Positions 21,497 through 30,804 of a DNA stretch of 64,000 nucleotides are shown here, one piece after another. The position numbers were made by a program, and so were the translations under genes. How positions within the stretch are numbered: the stretch's first letter is position 1; the number at the start of each line of letters is the position of its first letter. The DNA is from an uncultured Desulfobacterales bacterium (GTDB taxonomy: Bacteria; Desulfobacterota; Desulfobacteria; Desulfobacterales; SpSt-501), in the NCBI GenBank assembly GCA_938048455.1, contig CALIUY010000036.1, forward strand, positions 1 through 64,000. Direction: 5' to 3'. The notes under the pieces are model-generated. The model made no database searches. It was not told where the DNA came from and saw only the letters and a program-made list of their open reading frames with translations.

Positions 21497-23671
21497 ATGT
21501 CCCCCGGACGTCTTTCCGGTCGCCGTCTGACCTTCCTCCTCGCCCTCGTGTTCGTGGTGCTTTTGAACGCGGCGGGGATCACGCTCTTTGCACGCCTCGA
21601 TCTCACCCGCAACCGGATCTATTCCCTCTCGGAGGTGAGCCGCGAGATGGTCGCCACCCTCTCCGAGCCGCTCACGATCCAGGCTTTCTTCAGCCGCAAC
21701 CTCCCTCCGCCCTACAACGCGGTCGAGCAGTACCTGCGGGACCTTCTCGAGGAGTACGCCGTGCACGCCGGACGGCTCTTCAACTACCGCTTCCACGAGG
21801 TGAGCGGCGAGGAAGGCGAGCTTCCGCCTGCGGTGCGCGAAAACCAGAAGCTCGCCTCGGCCTACGGTATCCACCCCGTGCAGGTGCAGACGATCGAAAA
21901 GGACGAGGTGACCTTCAAGCGCGTCTACATGGGGCTGGTCCTGATCCACGGCGATCTGATCGAGCAGATCCCCGCCCTCACGACGACCGACGGGCTCGAG
22001 TACCGCATCACCACGGCGGTGCAGAAAATGAACCACAAGATCAGCGCGCTGCTGCGGCTCCAGGAGCCGATCGCCGTCACCCTCTATCTCTCTCCGAGCC
22101 TGAAGCGCATCGCCCCGCTTCTCGGTCTGAAGGGGTTGAACGAACTGCCCCGCGGCCTCGAGGAGACCGTGCGCGGCCTGAACGCCCGGACCTACGGCAA
22201 GCTCGCCTTCCGAAGCCTGGAGCCGCCGGAGGACGAGGGCTTCGAAGAGCTGGTGCGCGGCAAGAACCTTCTGGCGCTTTCCTGGCCCGCCTCCGGGGAC
22301 GGGAAGGTCGCCGCCGGACGCGGCGCGATCGGGCTCGTGGTCGAGCACGGGGCGCGGCGGGTGACGCTTCCCCTGATCGACGTCGTGCGTCTGCCGATCC
22401 TCGGCACCCAGTACCGGCTGCTCGCCGCCGAGGACATCGGGCGCATGATCAACGGGGCGGTCGAGTCGCTGCTCGAAATCCACAGCCGCCTGGGCGTCCT
22501 CGCCGATCGCGGGGCGGCCTCGCTTTCGGGCACCCCCTCCTCCCCCATGGAAGACCCCCAGGCTTTCGCGAACTTCCGTCAGCACGTCTCCGAGCTCTAC
22601 GCCCTTCAGCCCGTCAAGCTCTCCGAGGGGCCGATCCCGGAGGACATCGCCTGCCTGCTCGTCGTCAAGCCGCGCGAAGCCTTCAGCGACTGGGAGCTCT
22701 ACCAGCTCGACCAGTTCCTGATGCGCGGCAAAAGCCTCGCCTTCTTTCTCGACCCCTTCGAGGAGATCCAGGCGCCGGGACAAGCCTCCTATGTCCCCCT
22801 CGAAACGGGGCTCGAGCCGCTGCTCGCACACTACGGGGTGCGCCTCGAGCGCGCCGTCGTGCTCGACGAGCACTGCTACCGGCAGGAGATGCCGCCCCAA
22901 TTCGGCGGCGGGGAGCGGCCGCTTTATTACGCCCCGATCCTCAAGCCCTCTTTCATCAACCAAAACCTCCCCTTCCTGGAGAACCTGCGCAGCCTGGTCA
23001 CGGTCAAGGCCGCGCCGGTCGAAATCCTCGCCGACCGCGTGCGCGAGATCGGGGTGCGGGCGCACACGGCGCTGTCCACCTCGGAGCGCTCCTGGACGAT
23101 GGCGCCGCCGATCAACCTGAACCCGCTCACGCTGCGCCCGCCCGCCGCCCCCGAAAGCTTCCGCAGCCGCTCGATCGCCTGCCTCCTCGAGGGGAGCTTT
23201 CCCAGCTATTTCCAGGGCAAGCCGCTTCCGGTGCGCGAGGTCGAAGCGGAAGCCACGGACGAATCCGCCGCCGCCCGGCCGGGAGCCGCCGCCCCCGCGG
23301 TCGAGGTGGCGGGAGCCTTTCTGGCGAAGGGACGGCCGGGCCGCATTTTCGTGATGGGGACCTCGGAGATGCTCCGCAACACCGTGGTCGACGAGACGGG
23401 CCGCGGCGCGAACTCGGTCTTCGCCCTGAACGTGATCGACGCCTTGAACGGCCGTGAGGCGCTCGCCCGCATGCGCGCCAAAGAACAGCGCTTCAACCCT
23501 CTCGCCGAAATCGATGCCGTCACGAAAACCTTCCTCAAATTCCTCGCCATCGTGGGGCTTCCGGTTCTGGTCGCGATCGCGGGAATCGGCGTCTGGGCCG
23601 GACGCCGGGCGCGCCGGCGCCGCATCCAGCGCCTGTTCGCGCCGCAGGCGGCCGGGAAGGAGGACGCATGA
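21497..23671 (+). CDS. GldG-like ABC-associated protein
   Basis: A 724-residue protein with a membrane anchor near residues 10-30, a large extracytoplasmic part starting with the family motif LDLTRNRIYSLSEVSRE, and a final membrane helix (about 680-705) followed by a basic tail. This is the GldG/DUF4350-like component of the ABC set. The ATG at 21497 was chosen because it immediately precedes the anchor. Its last 4 bases overlap the next gene (ATGA). Confidence 0.85.
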   Translation: MSPGRLSGRRLTFLLALVFVVLLNAAGITLFARLDLTRNRIYSLSEVSREMVATLSEPLTIQAFFSRNLPPPYNAVEQYLRDLLEEYAVHAGRLFNYRFHEVSGEEGELPPAVRENQKLASAYGIHPVQVQTIEKDEVTFKRVYMGLVLIHGDLIEQIPALTTTDGLEYRITTAVQKMNHKISALLRLQEPIAVTLYLSPSLKRIAPLLGLKGLNELPRGLEETVRGLNARTYGKLAFRSLEPPEDEGFEELVRGKNLLALSWPASGDGKVAAGRGAIGLVVEHGARRVTLPLIDVVRLPILGTQYRLLAAEDIGRMINGAVESLLEIHSRLGVLADRGAASLSGTPSSPMEDPQAFANFRQHVSELYALQPVKLSEGPIPEDIACLLVVKPREAFSDWELYQLDQFLMRGKSLAFFLDPFEEIQAPGQASYVPLETGLEPLLAHYGVRLERAVVLDEHCYRQEMPPQFGGGERPLYYAPILKPSFINQNLPFLENLRSLVTVKAAPVEILADRVREIGVRAHTALSTSERSWTMAPPINLNPLTLRPPAAPESFRSRSIACLLEGSFPSYFQGKPLPVREVEAEATDESAAARPGAAAPAVEVAGAFLAKGRPGRIFVMGTSEMLRNTVVDETGRGANSVFALNVIDALNGREALARMRAKEQRFNPLAEIDAVTKTFLKFLAIVGLPVLVAIAGIGVWAGRRARRRRIQRLFAPQAAGKEDA

Positions 23672-24669
23672 AGATCCGTCCCCCGATCCTCATCCTCGCC
23701 GCGCTCATCGTTCTCCTCGGGGTCTACCTCGCCCGGCGCGGCACCGACCGCACCCACTACGAGCTGCCCGCCCTCCCGCCGGTCGCCGTGCAGGAGATCA
23801 CGCGCCTGGAAATCGAGGGGTTGGGCAAACGGCAGAGCCTGATTCGCCGCGACGACCGATGGGTGACGGAGGAGAAGCAGCATCCCGCCGATCCGGCCCG
23901 GATGCGGGAAATGCTGGAGGCGCTCGCCGCGACCCGGCTCACGGCGCTCGCCGCCGAGTCCGGTTCGCTCGCGCCCTACGATCTCGACGACTCCCGACGT
24001 CTGCGGGTGCGCGCCTTCGCGGGCGAGCGCTTGGTGCGTGATCTTGAGGTCGGAAAGACCGCGCCGAGCTTCCGGCACACCTTCGTCCGCCTGCCCGGCG
24101 ACGGCCGTGTCTACCACGCCACCGAGAACTACCGCTTCCGTTTCGAGTCCGCACTCGACGAGGTGCGCAGCCGCACGGTGCTGGCCGTGCGCCGCGGGGA
24201 CATCCGCGAAATCCTCCTCGAAGCGGCGGGAAGGATTTTGGTCCTCACGCCGGCTCCGGCGGAGCGCGAGGGCGCCCCCGCTTCTTTCCGCAGCCCGGAC
24301 GGCCGCCCGGTCAAAGCGGCCGAGATCGACCTCTGGCTGGCCGAGTTCGTCGAGCTCGATTGCGAGCGCTATCTCGACGGAGTGGGCCAAGAGGAGATGG
24401 GGGATCCGGCCTGGAAGGTCACGTTCCGAACGGAGCAAGGCGAGCAGCGACTGGAGCTCTTCGAACCGCCCGACGCCGACGGCTCCTCGCCGGGCCGCTC
24501 GAGCGGAAGCGACTATCCGTTTCTGCTTTCCGCCGAGCAGGCAAAACGGATCCGTCGGGCGCCGGCCGAATTTCTCGAAGCACCGCCACCGGAGGCGAAG
24601 CCCCCGGCGAAGGGAAAAGCGAATTTGAAAACGGGCCGGGCGGCGGGCGACGCTCAGCCGCCCAAATAG
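23668..24669 (+). CDS. DUF4340-family protein
   Basis: A 333-residue protein with an N-terminal signal anchor (about 5-25) and a beta-rich body containing repeated segments of the form RLEIEG...L.R.DDRW, which is typical of DUF4340. This family is nearly always the last gene of GldAFG-type ABC operons. Its role is undefined. It converges with livF and the two overlap by 16 bases at their 3' ends. Confidence 0.8.
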   Translation: MKIRPPILILAALIVLLGVYLARRGTDRTHYELPALPPVAVQEITRLEIEGLGKRQSLIRRDDRWVTEEKQHPADPARMREMLEALAATRLTALAAESGSLAPYDLDDSRRLRVRAFAGERLVRDLEVGKTAPSFRHTFVRLPGDGRVYHATENYRFRFESALDEVRSRTVLAVRRGDIREILLEAAGRILVLTPAPAEREGAPASFRSPDGRPVKAAEIDLWLAEFVELDCERYLDGVGQEEMGDPAWKVTFRTEQGEQRLELFEPPDADGSSPGRSSGSDYPFLLSAEQAKRIRRAPAEFLEAPPPEAKPPAKGKANLKTGRAAGDAQPPK

Positions 24670-25370
24670 GCGCGGCGTACGTCGGGGTTCTCGAGCAACC
24701 CGCGGGAGTCTCCGGCGAGCACCAGGCGCCCGTTTTCCATGACGTAGCCGCGGCGCGCGAACTGAAGCGCCAGGCGCGCGTTCTGCTCGACCAGAAGAAT
24801 GGTCGTCCCCTCGGCGTTCAACTCCCGGAGGGCCTCGAAGAGGCTCATCATCAAAAGCGGCGCCAGTCCCATCGAGGGCTCGTCGAGCAGCATCAGGCGC
24901 CTTCCGCTCATGTAGGCGCGGGCGACCGCGAGCATCTGCTGCTCGCCCCCGCTCATCGTGCCCGCCTTCTGGTTGCGCCGCTCGGCCAGACGCGGAAAGA
25001 GCCGAAACATGCGCTCGAGGTCGGCCTCGATCCGCGAGGCGTCCTTTCGGGCGAAGGTGGCCAGCCGCAGGTTCTCCATCACGGTGAGATTTTCGAAAAG
25101 CCGCCGGCCCTCGGGCACATGCGAGATGCCGAGTTCGCTGACGACCCGGTCCGGACCGAAGGCGAGAAGGTCTTTTCCCCCGAAGAGGAGACGCGAGCCG
25201 GCTTCGGCCTTCACCAGGCGCGAAACCGCCCGCAGGGTCGTGCTTTTCCCCGCCCCGTTCGCCCCGATGATGCAGACGATCTCGCCCTCCTCGACGGTGA
25301 AGGAAATCCCGTGGAGGGCCCGGATCCGGTCGTAGGAGACGCTCAGGTTCTCGACCGCAAGCAGGCTCAT
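24654..25370 (-). CDS. livF: Branched-chain amino acid ABC transporter ATPase LivF
   Basis: A 238-residue ATPase with Walker A GANGAGKST, signature MSGGEQQMLAVARAYM and Walker B LMLLDEPSMGLAP, the last being specific to LivF. The start MSLLAVENLSV overlaps the livG stop (ATGA). It works with LivG to power uptake by LivHM. Confidence 0.95.
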   Translation of the reverse strand: MSLLAVENLSVSYDRIRALHGISFTVEEGEIVCIIGANGAGKSTTLRAVSRLVKAEAGSRLLFGGKDLLAFGPDRVVSELGISHVPEGRRLFENLTVMENLRLATFARKDASRIEADLERMFRLFPRLAERRNQKAGTMSGGEQQMLAVARAYMSGRRLMLLDEPSMGLAPLLMMSLFEALRELNAEGTTILLVEQNARLALQFARRGYVMENGRLVLAGDSRGLLENPDVRRAYLGG

Positions 25371-26140
25371 GCCACGATCTCCTTGCCGAGGTAGGCCTCG
25401 ATCACGCGGGGGTCGTTGCGGATCTCCTCGGGGCTTCCCTCGGCGATCACTTCTCCGAAGACGAGCGCCTGCACGCGCCGGCAGAGCTCCATCACGACCC
25501 GCAGCCGGTGTTCGATCAGGAAGATTCCGAGCCCCAGCTCGTCGCGCATGCGGCGGATGATCTCCATCATCTGGACGAGCTCCTCGGGGTTCATCCCCGC
25601 CGTGGGCTCGTCGAGAAAGAGGATGCGCGGCTCGGTGGCGAGCGCGCGGGCCATTTCGACCTTGCGCTGGGCGCCGTAGGGGAGATTCGCGATCTTCTGG
25701 GAGGCGAGCTCCTCGATGCCGAGAAAGGCGAGGCAGCGGCGGGCGGCGGCCTCGTGCTCGGTCTCCTCGCGGCGGCGGGCGGCCGTGCCGAACATCGCCC
25801 CCGCAAGTCCGTAGCGCAGCTTCGACCAGCGCGCGACCCGGATGTGCTCGAGCACGGTCATGTGCCGCCACAGGAGCATGTTCTGAAAGGTGCGCGCCAG
25901 CCCGCGGGCGGCGATCTCGTAGGGGGCGAGCCCCACGAGGTCCTTTCCCTCGAGCAGGACCCGGCCCTCGTCGGGGCGGTAGATCCCGGTGATCAGGTTG
26001 AACACCGTGGTCTTGCCTGCCCCGTTCGGGCCGATCAACCCCCGGATCTCGCCGGGGGCGAGCTCAAGGTGATAGTCCGAGACCGCCTTCAGGCCGCCGA
26101 AGGCGTGGGAGAGATGCTCGACCCGGAGCAGCGCGGTCAT
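25367..26140 (-). CDS. livG: Branched-chain amino acid ABC transporter ATPase LivG
   Basis: A 257-residue ATPase with Walker A GPNGAGKTT, the LivG-type ARTFQN motif, and Walker B RILFLDEPTAGMNPEE. The signature region reads NLPYGAQRKVEMARAL. The start MTALLRVEHLSH overlaps the livM stop (ATGA). It is the second ATPase of the Liv importer. Confidence 0.95.
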   Translation of the reverse strand: MTALLRVEHLSHAFGGLKAVSDYHLELAPGEIRGLIGPNGAGKTTVFNLITGIYRPDEGRVLLEGKDLVGLAPYEIAARGLARTFQNMLLWRHMTVLEHIRVARWSKLRYGLAGAMFGTAARRREETEHEAAARRCLAFLGIEELASQKIANLPYGAQRKVEMARALATEPRILFLDEPTAGMNPEELVQMMEIIRRMRDELGLGIFLIEHRLRVVMELCRRVQALVFGEVIAEGSPEEIRNDPRVIEAYLGKEIVA

Positions 26141-27474
26141 TTCCCCTCCCCCGAGTTCTCCCGGCGCTCCCGGCTTCCGTTCCCGTCGCGCGGGGCGATC
26201 CAGGCGAGCGGGTCGAACTCGCGGAAGGCGATCAGACCCGTCGGCCGGAAGATCATCACCAGGATCAGCAGCAGCGGGATGAAGATCCACTTCCAGATCT
26301 CAAGCGGCCGGAGCATCTCGCTCAAGAGGTTGATGCTCACCGCGCCCACGATCGATCCCACGACCGAGTTCAGCCCTCCGAAGTACATCATGGCGAGCAC
26401 CTCGGCGAGCTGCTGCAGGCCGAAGGTGCCGGGGTTTACGTAGCGGAGCACGTGGGCGAAGAGCACGCCCGCCACCCCCGCCCAGAAGGCGGCGAAGAGA
26501 AAGGCGACCATTTTGGTGCGCCGGGTGTTGATCGTCATCGCCTCGGCCGCCATCTCGTTGTCCCGGACCGCGTTCAGGCCCAGCCCGTAGATCGAGCGCA
26601 CGAACTGGTTGATCATCGCCACACAGATCACCGTGCAGACGAAAACCACCGGGAGGTTCGCCCAGTCGGGCTGCCCCCGCAGGCCGCGCGGCCCCCCGAC
26701 GATCTCGAGGTTCTCGATCAGGCTTTTCACGATGAAGGTGAAGGCCAGCGAGATGATGGCGAGATAGTCGCCGCGCGTGCGAAAGGAGGGAATCGCGACC
26801 GCGAGCGCCCCGACGGCGGCGACCGCCCCGCCGAGCAAAAGAGCCAGGGGGAAGAAAACCGGGCCGAGTGCGGGCGGCAGAAGCGCGGCCCCGAACATGG
26901 CGCTGTTCGTGAAGCCCACGATGGTGACCAGCGAGCCCGCATAGGCCCCGAGGGCCATGAAGCCCGGGTGCGAGCAGGAGAACTCCCCCATGAACCCGTT
27001 GACGACGTTCAGGCTGAGGGTAAGCATGACCGCGATCAGGGTGATCTTGGCCACGATCAGGCGGTAGTCGCTCACCTCCGTCCAGAGATGAAGAATCCCG
27101 TAAAGAAACGCAAGGTGCAGCAGAAGGGCGACCCCGGGGGCGCGGGCGGCCAGCAGGCGGGCGATTCGGTTCGCGGGGCCGCGCAACAGGCGCGCCCCGA
27201 GAAGCAGGGGCAAGGCGTAGACCAGAAAGAGGAAAGCAAGCGTCCCCGGAATGAGCCGCGGCTTGTTCAGCGCGTACTCGAAGCCGAAGAGGACCGGCAC
27301 CCGGGGAAGGTCGAGGAAATCGGCGAGATCGCGGCCGAAGAACGACTCGAGAAGCACCGCGAGCAGCGCGCCGAAAAGCCAACCGAGGAGCGGAACTCCC
27401 CGGGCGAAATCCGCCGCCCGGTCGCGCCGTCCGCCGCCGAGGGCGCCGGAGGGTCGATGAAGGTGCGGTTCCAT
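26137..27474 (-). CDS. livM: Branched-chain amino acid ABC transporter permease LivM
   Basis: A 445-residue permease, longer than a minimal LivM because of about 130 extra amino-terminal residues with additional membrane segments. The core has LNVVNGFMGEFSCSHPGFMALGAYAG (family motif split here as NGFMGEFS and GAYAG) and GLNAVRDNEMAAEAM, which contacts the ATPase. It is 19 bases downstream of livH. Confidence 0.93.
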   Translation of the reverse strand: MEPHLHRPSGALGGGRRDRAADFARGVPLLGWLFGALLAVLLESFFGRDLADFLDLPRVPVLFGFEYALNKPRLIPGTLAFLFLVYALPLLLGARLLRGPANRIARLLAARAPGVALLLHLAFLYGILHLWTEVSDYRLIVAKITLIAVMLTLSLNVVNGFMGEFSCSHPGFMALGAYAGSLVTIVGFTNSAMFGAALLPPALGPVFFPLALLLGGAVAAVGALAVAIPSFRTRGDYLAIISLAFTFIVKSLIENLEIVGGPRGLRGQPDWANLPVVFVCTVICVAMINQFVRSIYGLGLNAVRDNEMAAEAMTINTRRTKMVAFLFAAFWAGVAGVLFAHVLRYVNPGTFGLQQLAEVLAMMYFGGLNSVVGSIVGAVSINLLSEMLRPLEIWKWIFIPLLLILVMIFRPTGLIAFREFDPLAWIAPRDGNGSRERRENSGEGK

Positions 27475-27493
27475 GCCGAGTTCGTTCCCCCTA

Positions 27494-28417
27494 TTACAGG
27501 CGCAGTCGCACGGAATAGGGCTCTCCGAAGAGCCCGTAGGGGCGAAAGACCAGGATCAGGAGAATGATCGAGTAGGCGATGAAATCCCGCAGCGTCGAGG
27601 GGAAGACCATCGCCACGAAGATTTCGATGAAGCCGAGCAGAAAGCCCGCCAGCGTCGCCCCCAGGATCGAGCCCCGCCCCCCGAGGATCGCGGCCACGAA
27701 GGACTTCCAGCCGAAGACGATCCCCATGTAAGGGTCGAGGACCGGGTAAGCCATGCCGAAGAGGATTCCGGCCGCGGCGGCGAGCCCCGAGCCCAGAGCG
27801 AAGGTCAGGGCGGCGATGCGGTTGATCGGAACTCCCATCAGGGGGACGACGGCGTAGTCGAACGCCATGGCGCGCATGGCCATGCCCCAGCGCGTGCGGC
27901 GGATGAACTGGTGGAGCGCGAGCGCGAGGCCCAGCGCCACGACGACGATCATGATCTTCTGGTTGGTGAGGAAGACCCCGCCCAGCTCGAAGGTCACCGG
28001 CTGGATCAGGGCCGGGAATTTGACCCGCTGGGCGCCGAGCAAAATGAGGTTGCCCGTCTCGAGAATGATCCCGATCATAAGCCCCGTGATCGCCGCCGAA
28101 GCCCGCGGGGCCTCCCGAAGCGGCCGGTAGCCCACGCGCTCGATGAACATGCCGAGGCCGGCGGTCACGATCATCGCCAGCAGGATGGTGAGCCCGAGCA
28201 CGAGCCACCCCGGCAGCACGAGCAGGCCGGCAGCCCCCAGGCCGAGGAGCAGCATGGCGATGCCGCAGCCGATGTAGGCCCCGGTCATGAAGACATCCCC
28301 ATGGGCGAAGTTGAAGAGCATGAGAATGCTGTAGACCATGGAGTAGCCGATGGCGATCAGGGCGTAGAAACTGCCCCACTGAAGGGCGTTCACCAGGTTC
28401 TGGAGGAAAACGGTCAT
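27494..28417 (-). CDS. livH: Branched-chain amino acid ABC transporter permease LivH
   Basis: A 307-residue permease with about eight membrane segments. The start GSFYALIAIGYSMVY and the motif LFNFAHGDVFMTGAYIG are typical LivH signatures, and MRAMAFDYAVVPLMGV marks the coupling helix. It pairs with LivM to form the channel. Confidence 0.95.
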   Translation of the reverse strand: MTVFLQNLVNALQWGSFYALIAIGYSMVYSILMLFNFAHGDVFMTGAYIGCGIAMLLLGLGAAGLLVLPGWLVLGLTILLAMIVTAGLGMFIERVGYRPLREAPRASAAITGLMIGIILETGNLILLGAQRVKFPALIQPVTFELGGVFLTNQKIMIVVVALGLALALHQFIRRTRWGMAMRAMAFDYAVVPLMGVPINRIAALTFALGSGLAAAAGILFGMAYPVLDPYMGIVFGWKSFVAAILGGRGSILGATLAGFLLGFIEIFVAMVFPSTLRDFIAYSIILLILVFRPYGLFGEPYSVRLRL

Positions 28418-28456
28418 GGGCGAGGCTTCCCGGCGCGGCCGTTCATCGTCTGCAGG

Positions 28457-28492
28457 CCCCGGTCCGGCCGCCTTCGCGCGGTCGGACCGGGG
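28457..28492 (-). promoter_or_regulatory. Strong intercistronic hairpin between livJ and livH
   Basis: A hairpin with a perfect 10-bp outer stem and a 4-bp inner stem separated by one mismatch, with a six-base loop, lies in the 102-base gap after livJ. No T-run follows. Such hairpins often protect the abundant binding-protein message and lower downstream expression. Confidence 0.6.
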
Positions 28493-28519
28493 GGATCGGG
28501 CGCGGTGTCTTCGGGCCCG

Positions 28520-29707
28520 TCACGGGCAGACGGATTTGTAGAACTCGAATTCGCCCTTGTCGTTGATCTTGACGATGTTGGCGCACTTGATCGGATCCCC
28601 GGAGCCGGGCGGGAAGCTGATGGTGCCGGTGATCCCGGGATAGTCCTTCGTCTGGGCGAGCGCGTTGCGCACCGCCTCGCGGTCCTTCTTGACGTCGCCG
28701 GTCAGTTTTCCCGCGTTGCGGATGGCCGCACCGATCAGGCCGATCGCATCCCAGGTGAGGGCGGCGACGTCGTCGGGGATGGAGCCGTACTTCGCCTTGT
28801 AGCGGTCGATGAATTCCTTGGTCGCCCCTTTCGCGCCGGCGGAGGCGTAGTGCGAAACGAAAAAGTGGCCGAAGCAGTCCTTGCCGCAGAGCTTGACGAG
28901 CTCATCAGAGGCCCAGGAGTCGCTGCCGAGGATCGGCTTCTTCCAGCCGAGCTGTTTCGCCTGCTGCACGATCAGAGGCACCTCGTTATAGTACTGCGGG
29001 GTGAAGAGGAACTCGGCCCCGGAGTTGATGATCTTGGTCAGCTGCGAGCTGAAATCGGTGTCCTTGGTGGTGAAGCTCTCGTAGGCCACGACCGAGCCGG
29101 GCCCGTTGCGCTTCTCCCAGTCCTTCTTGAAAAACTCGGCCAGCCCTTTGGGGTAGTCGCTGGCGACATCGTAGAGGACGGCGGCCTTTTTGAACCGGTA
29201 TTCCTGGGAAGCGAAAATCGAAAGCGCCGGACCCTGGAAGTCGTCGAGGAAGCAGGCGCGGAAGACGTAGGGCCGGTCCTTGGTGGTGTTGGGGTTGGTC
29301 GACCAGGCGCTGACCATGGGGGTCTTGTAGTTGTTGCACACCTCGCCCGCCGGTACCGCCTGCTTGGAAGCCTGGGGACCGACGATGGCGATCACCTCGT
29401 CGACGGTGATCAGCTTGGTGGCGGCCTTTGCCGCCGACTCGGCCTTGGCCTCGTTGTCCTCGATCGCCAGCTCGAGGCGGTATTTCTTGCCCCCGACCTC
29501 GATGCCGCCCGCCTTGTTCACGTCTTCCACGTACATCTGGGCGGCGTATTTCGTGGCTTCGCCCACCTTGGGGATGTCTCCGGTGATTTCGGCATTGATG
29601 CCGATCTTGAGCACGGGGGTCTTCTGGGCGGCCGCCGGAAAAAGGGCGAGGCCGAGAACAGCGACGAGCACGGCAAAGAGGACGGTGCAAAGGCGGACGT
29701 TCTTCAT
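28520..29707 (-). CDS. livJ: Branched-chain amino acid ABC transporter substrate-binding protein LivJ-type
   Basis: A 395-residue periplasmic protein with a signal peptide (about 1-25, ending AAAQ) and the receptor fold VLKIGINAEITGDIPKVGE typical of ligand-binding family 6. The start MKNVRLC was chosen because it gives the signal peptide and has a GAGG ribosome site. First gene of livJHMGF. Relatives bind Leu/Ile/Val, but also other amino acids or amides, so the ligand is not certain. Confidence 0.92.
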   Translation of the reverse strand: MKNVRLCTVLFAVLVAVLGLALFPAAAQKTPVLKIGINAEITGDIPKVGEATKYAAQMYVEDVNKAGGIEVGGKKYRLELAIEDNEAKAESAAKAATKLITVDEVIAIVGPQASKQAVPAGEVCNNYKTPMVSAWSTNPNTTKDRPYVFRACFLDDFQGPALSIFASQEYRFKKAAVLYDVASDYPKGLAEFFKKDWEKRNGPGSVVAYESFTTKDTDFSSQLTKIINSGAEFLFTPQYYNEVPLIVQQAKQLGWKKPILGSDSWASDELVKLCGKDCFGHFFVSHYASAGAKGATKEFIDRYKAKYGSIPDDVAALTWDAIGLIGAAIRNAGKLTGDVKKDREAVRNALAQTKDYPGITGTISFPPGSGDPIKCANIVKINDKGEFEFYKSVCP

Positions 29708-29766
29708 GAGGACCTCCTTTCTGTAGAGGCTGAGGGGGGAAGGAAACCGCGGTGGAAACGCCCGCT

Positions 29767-29795
29767 GCAGTAGCACGCCTGCGGCGCGAATGCAA
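29767..29795 (-). promoter_or_regulatory. Possible livJ promoter
   Basis: On the minus strand TTGCAT (29795-29790), a 17-base spacer and TACTGC (29772-29767), about 60 bases upstream of the livJ ATG. The -10 is a poor match. Confidence 0.3.
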
Positions 29796-29814
29796 CGGCG
29801 GCGCCGGACGGGGT

Positions 29815-29886
29815 GATGATTTTCGGATTTTGCAGATTTTTAACCATTTTTTTGCGCTTTACTGATATTTCAGCCTTGTAATTGAC
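29815..29886. promoter_or_regulatory. AT-rich divergent control region, livJ / Lrp-gcv operon
   Basis: A strikingly AT-rich stretch with runs of T sits between livJ (minus) and the Lrp-type regulator (plus), in otherwise GC-rich DNA. Lrp-family proteins bind AT-rich sites and often control both Liv transport and glycine cleavage, so this is the natural place for autoregulation. No single binding site can be named. Confidence 0.4.
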
Positions 29887-30360
29887 ATGGAACGCAAGAA
29901 AATGATAAGAAGACCCATGCGTCTGGACTCGTTGAACCTCGCGATTCTGCGTCTTTTGCGCGAAGGGCGGCGTGCGTACAAATCGATCGCCGCCGAACTG
30001 CAGGTCTCCGAAAACACCGTGCGCGGCCGCATCCGGCGCCTGGCCGACGAAGGGGTGCTTGAGGTGATGGGGCTCGTCAACCCCGACGCCCTCGAGGGGC
30101 ACCGCGCGATCCTCGTGGGGGTGAAGCTCAAGAGCCCCGATCTCGTGAAAAAGGGCGAGGAGTTCAGCCGCCTGAAAGGGGTCGTTTCCGTGAGCGTGGT
30201 GACCGGCCGCTTCGATCTTTTTCTCCTCGTGCTCCTTGCCCCCGGCTTCGATCTGCTCGAGTTCTTCACCCGCGAGGTCTCCCGCATCGCCGATGTGCTG
30301 GCGACCGAGACCTTCGTCGTTTACAAAAACTTCAACCTGCGGATCCCCTATGCGCTCTGA
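29887..30360 (+). CDS. Lrp/AsnC-family transcriptional regulator
   Basis: A 157-residue regulator with a winged helix-turn-helix (about 13-60, LDSLNLAILRLLREG...YKSIAAELQVSENTVRGRIRRL) and a carboxy-terminal RAM effector domain (about 70-150). The ATG at 29887 or one of the internal Met codons at 6 or 11 could be the true start. It heads the gcv-lip-alr operon 42 bases upstream of gcvH and lies divergent to livJ. A role in sensing an amino acid such as glycine or leucine is an inference from family and position. Confidence 0.9.
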   Translation: MERKKMIRRPMRLDSLNLAILRLLREGRRAYKSIAAELQVSENTVRGRIRRLADEGVLEVMGLVNPDALEGHRAILVGVKLKSPDLVKKGEEFSRLKGVVSVSVVTGRFDLFLLVLLAPGFDLLEFFTREVSRIADVLATETFVVYKNFNLRIPYAL

Positions 30361-30402
30361 TCCCGCGGCCGATCCGCCCCGAGGCGAAAAGGAGAGCCCG
30401 TC

Positions 30403-30801
30403 ATGAAACCGTTGCAGGAACTGAGCTTCCCCGAAGAGCTGCGCTACGTCGAAAGCCACGAATGGGTGCGCGTCGAAAACGGCGTGGCGCGGATCGGCAT
30501 CACCGATTACGCGCAAGACCAGCTGGGGGATGTGGTCTTCGTGGAACTGCCGGCGGCCGGCAAGACGCTTGCCCGCGGGGCGGCTTTCGGCAGCGTCGAA
30601 TCCGTGAAGGCCGTCTCCGAGCTCTACATGCCGCTCTCCGGCCGCGTGGTCGAGGCGAACCCGGCCCTGGATTCCTCCCCCGAACTCGTCAACCGCAGCC
30701 CCTACGGCGAGGGCTGGATGATCCGCGTCGAACCCTCCGACCCCGCCGAGCTGGCCGGGCTGCTCTCCGCCGCCGAGTACCGCGAACGGCTGAAAGGATG
30801 A
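30403..30801 (+). CDS. gcvH: Glycine cleavage system H protein
   Basis: A 132-residue lipoyl carrier. The lipoylated lysine is Lys69 in ESVKAVSEL, followed by the normal SGRVVEANP turn. It shuttles the aminomethyl group between P and T proteins. A GGAGAG ribosome site precedes the start, and gcvPA begins 3 bases after its stop. lipB and lipA in the same operon would lipoylate it. This is the intact H protein; two H-like relatives at 54761-56726 differ at this site. Confidence 0.97.
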   Translation: MKPLQELSFPEELRYVESHEWVRVENGVARIGITDYAQDQLGDVVFVELPAAGKTLARGAAFGSVESVKAVSELYMPLSGRVVEANPALDSSPELVNRSPYGEGWMIRVEPSDPAELAGLLSAAEYRERLKG

Positions 30802-30804
30802 GCC

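Noticed and set aside
27473-29773. A 766-codon plus-strand frame opposite livH/livJ
   Set aside because: His/Asp/Glu-rich, with no fold features, and opposite two recognisable transporter genes.
30361-30402. Glycine riboswitch before gcvH
   Set aside because: The gap is only 42 bases, too short for the aptamer, and it contains just a ribosome site.
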